DNA of 64,000 nucleotides, from the NCBI GenBank assembly GCA_017521125.1, contig JAFXDV010000006.1, positions 1-64,000 of the forward strand, written 5' to 3'. The notes beneath the pieces are model-generated. The model worked only from the letters and a program-made list of their open reading frames with translations, did not search any database and was not told the origin of the DNA. Every line of letters begins with the position of its first letter. Position 1 is the first letter of the stretch. Origin of the DNA: Clostridia bacterium (lineage in GTDB: Bacteria > Bacillota > Clostridia > Oscillospirales > Acutalibacteraceae). Positions 59,643-64,000 of this stretch are shown here, piece after piece. The translations under genes were made by a program, and so were the position numbers.

Positions 59643-60632
59643 ATGATTAATATTAAAGAAAAACTTACCGAGCAGAATTTGCTCAAATACAAATCATACG
59701 GTAAGAAGGGTGCAGACATATTATTCGCTCTCTTCAGATATATGATTCTCTTAACAGTTGGTTATATAGTTTTATATCCATTGCTCTCTATGATTGTAAC
59801 TTCTATTCAAAGCTTAGACTCAATGAGAGAGTCCATCAGAATGTGGATTCCTACAGAATTCGCAATTAAGGACAATTACACCTTAGCAATTGATGTTATG
59901 AAATACGGAAAATCTTTAGGTGTAACCCTTCTTTATATGATGGTGCCCGCTGTTCTTCAGATTGCAACCTGTGCTATTGCAGCTTATGGATTTGCTCGTT
60001 TCGATTTTAAAGGCAAGGGAATTCTTACTGCACTTTTATTTATAACAATCCTTGTTCCTGATATTATGATTGTTATTCCTCGTATGGTAAGTTACACACG
60101 TCTTGACTTTTTAGGAATTTTAGGACTTTTAGATAAGTTGACAGGTATTGATTTAAGACCAAACATAATCAATACTGTATGGGCAATGTATCTCCCTGCA
60201 TTATTTGGTGCAGGTGTTCGCTCCGGTATACTCATTTACATTTACATTCAGTTCTTCAAGGGCCTTCCAAAGGAACTCGAAGAGGCTGCTTGGGTAGACG
60301 GTGCAAATCCTTTAAGAGCATTTATTTCAATTGCAATTCCATCATCAGGCGTTGTAATCCTCACTGTAGCAGTGTTCTCACTTATCTGGCATTGGAACGA
60401 AATTGTAAACAGTTCTATGTTCCTTTCAGGTAAAATGCCGTTATCGGTTCAAATTAAATATTTCTCCAAAAATATGTCAGCAATATTGACCGATCATGGT
60501 AACAGAGACTACAACTCAGTAGCTATCAAAAACTCGGCCTGTATATTATTTATTGCACCAATGCTTGTATTCTATATGATTGTTCAGCGTTGGTTCATCG
60601 AAAGTATCGACCGTGTAGGTATTACAGGTTAA
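59643..60632 (+). CDS. Sugar ABC permease, MalG-like (pair 2)
   Basis: A 329-residue permease with six helices. The EAA loop is ELEEAAWVDGANPLRAFISI. VLYPLLSMIVTSIQSLDSM begins the permease core and AAYGFARFDFKGKGILTALL is the typical central segment. AGAAGGGGGGCG precedes the start. It is the last gene before the terminator at 60646, giving the operon two complete permease pairs but one solute-binding protein. Confidence 0.91.
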   Translation: MINIKEKLTEQNLLKYKSYGKKGADILFALFRYMILLTVGYIVLYPLLSMIVTSIQSLDSMRESIRMWIPTEFAIKDNYTLAIDVMKYGKSLGVTLLYMMVPAVLQIATCAIAAYGFARFDFKGKGILTALLFITILVPDIMIVIPRMVSYTRLDFLGILGLLDKLTGIDLRPNIINTVWAMYLPALFGAGVRSGILIYIYIQFFKGLPKELEEAAWVDGANPLRAFISIAIPSSGVVILTVAVFSLIWHWNEIVNSSMFLSGKMPLSVQIKYFSKNMSAILTDHGNRDYNSVAIKNSACILFIAPMLVFYMIVQRWFIESIDRVGITG

Positions 60633-60645
60633 TAACTAATAACTT

Positions 60646-60681
60646 AAAAAGCTTTCTGCAAAATCGCAGAAAGCTTTTTGT
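60646..60681 (+). terminator. Terminator of the ABC/NHL/DUF5696 operon
   Basis: AAAAAGCTTTCTGC/GCAGAAAGCTTTTT with AAAATC loop. Confidence 0.92.
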
Positions 60682-60709
60682 TATCTATTGCCATAAATTA
60701 CATAATTCC

Positions 60710-60739
60710 TTGACTATAACACAAGATATAGTGTATAAT
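60710..60739 (+). promoter_or_regulatory. Promoter of the gyrase/topoisomerase IV-like pair
   Basis: TTGACT (60710-60715) and TATAAT (60734-60739), 18 bp apart, about 30 bp before the start codon. Confidence 0.75.
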
Positions 60740-60769
60740 TAAATATATTGTATATTAAGGAGATTCCTA

Positions 60770-62752
60770 ATGGCAAAGACTTCTAAAGATTATGGAAACG
60801 ACAGTATTAAAAAGCTTGAAGGACCTGACCGAGTACGAAAAAGACCTGGAGTTATTTTCGGTTCGGACGGGCTGGATGGCTGCGAACATTCTGTCTTTGA
60901 AATTATATCCAACTCTATTGACGAAGCAAGAGAAGGCTATGGTAAAAAGATTATCATAACCAAGTTTAGTGACGGCTCCATCGAGGTTCAGGACTTTGGT
61001 CGAGGCGCCCCCGTTGATTTCAATAATAAAGAGCAGTGCTTCAACTGGGAACTTCTATATTGTGAGCTTTATGCAGGCGGTAAATATGACACCAACGACG
61101 GCGGAAACTATGAGTTTTCAGTTGGTCTTAATGGCCTTGGCCTGTGTTCAACCCAGTATTCTTCCGAATATATGGACGTAGAAATCAAACGTGACGGATA
61201 TAAATATAATCTTCATTTTGAAAAAGGTTATAACGTTGGCGGACTTAAAAAAGAGGTTTATACAGGCAAGGATACGGGAACAAAAACACGTTGGAAGCCT
61301 GATATTGACGTTTTTACCGACATCAACATTCCGTCAGAATATTTTATTGACGTTATTCGCCGTCAGGCAATAGTAAACGACGGACTTCTTTTTATATTCC
61401 GTGAGCAGGACGGAAACAAATTTATAGAAAAAGAATTCTCTTTTGAAAACGGAATAAAAGATTATGTCAGCGAGGTTGTAGGCGAGGAAGGCATTACTTC
61501 AATTCAAAGCTGGTCAACCGAGAGAAAGGGTAAGGACCGTGAGGACAAGCCTGAATACAGGGTGAAAATCAATGCCTGTCTCAGCTTTTCCAATAAAAGA
61601 CAATTAAAAGAATATTACCACAACTCTTCTTGGCTTGAATACGGCGGAGCTCCTGAAAAGGCAGTCAGAAGCGCCTTCGTTTCTCAGATAGATGCTTATA
61701 TAAAGCAACAAAATAAATACACTAAGAATGAAAGCAGAATAACCTTTACTGACGTAGAAGAATGTATGGTGTTGGTAATTTCTTCGTTTTCAACCCAGAC
61801 CTCTTATGAAAATCAGACCAAAAAGGCTATTACCAACAGATTTATTCAAGAAGCAATGACCGATTTTCTCCGTCGGCAACTCGAAATTTACTTTATAGAA
61901 AATAAGGCTGAGGCAGATAAGATTGTCGAGCAGGTACTTATAAACAAGCGTAGTCGTGAAAAGAGCGAAAGAGAAAGAATAAACATAAAGAAAACTCTCC
62001 AGTCCTCTAACGATATGGCTAACCGAGTACAGAAGTTTGTTGATTGCCGTAGCCGTGACGTCTCGGTCAGAGAACTCTTTATAGTAGAGGGTGACTCGGC
62101 ACTTGGCTCCTGTAAACTTGCACGTGATTCGGAGTTTCAGGCAATAATACCTGTAAGAGGTAAAATTCTTAACTGTCTGAAAGCGGAATACGATAGAGTA
62201 TTTAAAAGCGACATTATAACCGACCTTATTAAAGTTCTTGGTTGTGGTGTAGAGGTAAAATCTAAGGCAAGTAAAGACCTATCAACCTTTAGCCTTGATA
62301 ATCTCCGTTGGAATAAAGTAATTATCTGTACCGATGCCGACGTAGACGGATTTCAGATAAGAACACTTATTTTGACAATGCTTTATAGACTGATGCCTAC
62401 CCTTATAAATGAGGGCAAGGTTTATATTGCAGAAACTCCACTTTATGAGATTAACACTAAGGAAAAGCCTTATTTTGCCTATGATGAAAAAGAGAAGGCA
62501 GAAATTCTCGAGATGATAAAAGGGCAAAAATATACATTACAGCGTTCAAAGGGACTTGGCGAAAACCAACCTGATATGATGAACCTGACCACAATGAATC
62601 CTGAAACCAGAAGACTTGTAAGGGTGCTTCCTGAGGATGCCCAAAGAACAGCAGAAATGTTCGATTTGCTCCTTGGAGATAATCTTCAGGGCAGAAAAGA
62701 ATTTATTGCAGAAAACGGATACTTGTATCTTGATGACGTTGACGTAAGTTAG
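60770..62752 (+). CDS. Divergent type IIA topoisomerase subunit B (GyrB/ParE-like)
   Basis: A 660-residue ATP-dependent topoisomerase subunit. The GHKL ATPase begins RVRKRPGVIFGSDGLDGCEH with SNSIDEAREGYG and QDFGRGAPVDF. The transducer ends near 390. Toprim motifs are VEGDSALGS near residue 440 (EGDSAGGS in standard enzymes) and TDADVDGFQIRTLI near 522, with the C-terminal KYTLQRSKGLGENQPDMMNLT. Several substitutions (VIFGS for MYIGS, ALGS for AGGS) show it is not the canonical GyrB. It is probably the second, topo IV-like or accessory enzyme. The A subunit follows 15 bp downstream. Confidence 0.9.
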   Translation: MAKTSKDYGNDSIKKLEGPDRVRKRPGVIFGSDGLDGCEHSVFEIISNSIDEAREGYGKKIIITKFSDGSIEVQDFGRGAPVDFNNKEQCFNWELLYCELYAGGKYDTNDGGNYEFSVGLNGLGLCSTQYSSEYMDVEIKRDGYKYNLHFEKGYNVGGLKKEVYTGKDTGTKTRWKPDIDVFTDINIPSEYFIDVIRRQAIVNDGLLFIFREQDGNKFIEKEFSFENGIKDYVSEVVGEEGITSIQSWSTERKGKDREDKPEYRVKINACLSFSNKRQLKEYYHNSSWLEYGGAPEKAVRSAFVSQIDAYIKQQNKYTKNESRITFTDVEECMVLVISSFSTQTSYENQTKKAITNRFIQEAMTDFLRRQLEIYFIENKAEADKIVEQVLINKRSREKSERERINIKKTLQSSNDMANRVQKFVDCRSRDVSVRELFIVEGDSALGSCKLARDSEFQAIIPVRGKILNCLKAEYDRVFKSDIITDLIKVLGCGVEVKSKASKDLSTFSLDNLRWNKVIICTDADVDGFQIRTLILTMLYRLMPTLINEGKVYIAETPLYEINTKEKPYFAYDEKEKAEILEMIKGQKYTLQRSKGLGENQPDMMNLTTMNPETRRLVRVLPEDAQRTAEMFDLLLGDNLQGRKEFIAENGYLYLDDVDVS

Positions 62753-62767
62753 TGAGGATATTACTTT

Positions 62768-64000
62768 ATGGCTCCAAGAAAAAAGAAAACAGAAACGGTT
62801 AAAGAAACTCCAAAACCCAACGCATATATTGCAGGCGCAGGGGCGGTTGTTGAGCAACCTATTACCGAAACACTCCAAACGAACTATATGCCCTATGCCA
62901 TGAGCGTTATTGTTTCACGTGCCATTCCTGAAATTGACGGATTCAAGCCGTCGCACAGAAAACTCCTTTATACAATGTATAATATGGGGCTTTTAAATGG
63001 TGGTACGATTAAGTCGGCAAATATTGTGGGTAGAACTATGCAGCTAAACCCCCACGGCGATGCCGCTATCTATGAAACAATGGTGCGCCTGTCAGAAGGC
63101 TATGAAGCATTACTTCATCCATTTGTTGCATCAAAGGGAAGCTTTGGTAAGGCTTATTCAAGGGATATGGCATATGCCGCTTCCCGTTATACCGAGGCAA
63201 AACTTGCGCCAATCGCCGCAGAACTTTTTGCCGATATTGACAAGGACACTGTAGATTTTGTAGACAACTACGATGCTACAATGAAGGAACCTGTCCTTTT
63301 CCCTGTAACCTTCCCATCTGTACTTGTTAATGCAAATACGGGTATTGCGGTAGGTATGGCAAGTTCTATTTGTCCATTTAACTTAAAAGAGGTTTGCGAA
63401 ACTACCATCGCTTATATTAAGGATAACGATATAAACGTGGCAGATACACTCTTAGCACCTGATTTCCCCATTGGCGGCCAGCTGCTTTATAAGCGTGAGG
63501 AAATGGAGGAAATTTACAGAACCGGTAGAGGTAGCTTTAAGGTAAGAGGCACCTATTCTTACGATAAATCTGCAAACTGTATTGATATTAAGGAAATTCC
63601 GCCAACCACTACAAGTGAAGCGATTATAGAAAAGGTTATCGACCTTGTAAAGCAGAAGAAGATAACCGAAATAAATGACATTCGTGATGAAACCGACCTT
63701 AAAGGTCTTAAAATCACAATCGACCTAAAGAGGGGAACCGACCCTGATAAGCTAATGAAAAAGCTTTATAAAGCAACGCCTTTAGAAGATTCTTTTTCTT
63801 GTAACTTCAACGTGCTTATTGCAGGTTCACCTCAGGTTTTGGGCGTAAAAGAGCTTATCAGCGAGTGGGTAGCCTTTAGAAATGAATGTGTAAAACGTAG
63901 AGTTTATTATTCTCTTTCAAAGGCTAAAGATAGACTACATCTCTTAAAGGGGCTTTCAAAAATTCTCCTTGATATAGATAAGGCTATAAAGATTGTAAGA
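62768..64000 (+). CDS. Divergent type IIA topoisomerase subunit A (GyrA/ParC-like), partial
   Basis: The gene runs off the window; 411 codons are present without a stop. A K/P-rich start of about 30 residues precedes the DNA-cleavage domain: YAMSVIVSRAIPEIDGFKPS, HRKLLYTMYNMGLLNGGT, NPHGDAAIYETMVRLSE. The catalytic tyrosine is Y141 in AAASRYTEAKLAPIA. PVLFPVTFPSVLVNANTGIAVGMAS is the tower-preceding core. Standard family members read LPxRxPNLLVNG at that place, so this is diverged like its partner. GTGAGGATA lies upstream as ribosome site. Confidence 0.9.
   Translation, partial: MAPRKKKTETVKETPKPNAYIAGAGAVVEQPITETLQTNYMPYAMSVIVSRAIPEIDGFKPSHRKLLYTMYNMGLLNGGTIKSANIVGRTMQLNPHGDAAIYETMVRLSEGYEALLHPFVASKGSFGKAYSRDMAYAASRYTEAKLAPIAAELFADIDKDTVDFVDNYDATMKEPVLFPVTFPSVLVNANTGIAVGMASSICPFNLKEVCETTIAYIKDNDINVADTLLAPDFPIGGQLLYKREEMEEIYRTGRGSFKVRGTYSYDKSANCIDIKEIPPTTTSEAIIEKVIDLVKQKKITEINDIRDETDLKGLKITIDLKRGTDPDKLMKKLYKATPLEDSFSCNFNVLIAGSPQVLGVKELISEWVAFRNECVKRRVYYSLSKAKDRLHLLKGLSKILLDIDKAIKIVR

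Noticed and set aside
1-64000. tRNA, rRNA, CRISPR arrays or prophage structural genes
   Set aside because: I looked through the intergenic gaps for cloverleaf arms, conserved rRNA blocks and regularly spaced repeats, and found none.

Overview
The window looks like chromosomal DNA from a low-GC, Gram-positive member of the Clostridia, probably an uncultured gut Oscillospirales- or Lachnospirales-like lineage. The evidence is: A+T-rich intergenic DNA with sigma-A-type TTGACA/TATAAT promoters and strong GGAGG ribosome sites; a YceD(DUF177)-rpmF pair; a DUF512-der-plsY-gpsA run; a GlpP antiterminator; KtrAB; PyrR with a uracil permease; an S11 D,D-carboxypeptidase; a G5/3D-domain wall protein; and a surface protein ending in an IPATGD sorting-like motif. 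I recognised no rRNA, tRNA, CRISPR array or prophage. The lineage assignment is inference from gene content.

Layout. 1-3250: an XRE regulator and a DUF262 protein bracketed by two copies of an intergenic repeat; the right copy carries a 107-bp GC-rich insertion. 3251-9820: a frameshifted nitroreductase, KtrA/KtrB, an AspT-like membrane protein with GC-richer codons beside a relic of an XRE gene, a band-7 protein and a serine beta-lactamase-like hydrolase. 9879-17748: a DeoR regulator divergent from a HAD phosphatase and a glycerol-1-phosphate dehydrogenase-like gene, then a creatininase-family protein, a YeiH-type exporter, GtrA, a LysR regulator and alanine racemase. 17928-22860: a four-gene Gld-like ABC cluster (ATPase, permease, GldG-like, DUF4340).

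22909-30379: a small helical protein, then a five-gene glycerol-3-phosphate cluster (two FAD oxidoreductases, DUF1667, GlpP, MgtC-like) whose two ends carry a 28-bp direct repeat, so it appears inserted between the small helical gene and an ABC-F gene; a cold-shock gene follows. 30445-41241: the IPATGD surface protein, two CNNM-type CBS proteins, a G5/3D protein, pyrR-uraA with a hairpin leader, mnmA, a LUD protein and dacF. 41325-49216: housekeeping genes (pgi, a small P-loop protein, yceD-rpmF, DUF512, der, plsY, gpsA, a PfkB kinase).

49604-60632 is the most interesting region. One putative transcript of seven genes encodes a 954-residue secreted solute-binding protein with extra N-terminal beta-sandwich domains, two pairs of MalF/MalG-like permeases, an NHL-propeller/TPR/Yip1 membrane protein and a DUF5696-like lipoprotein resembling a glycosidase barrel. 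No ATPase is encoded with them. The promoter lies in a cluster of TTTTAC/TTTTGC palindromes and is followed by a leader of about 220 nt. The window ends with a divergent gyrase/topoisomerase IV pair, the second gene cut off by the window edge.
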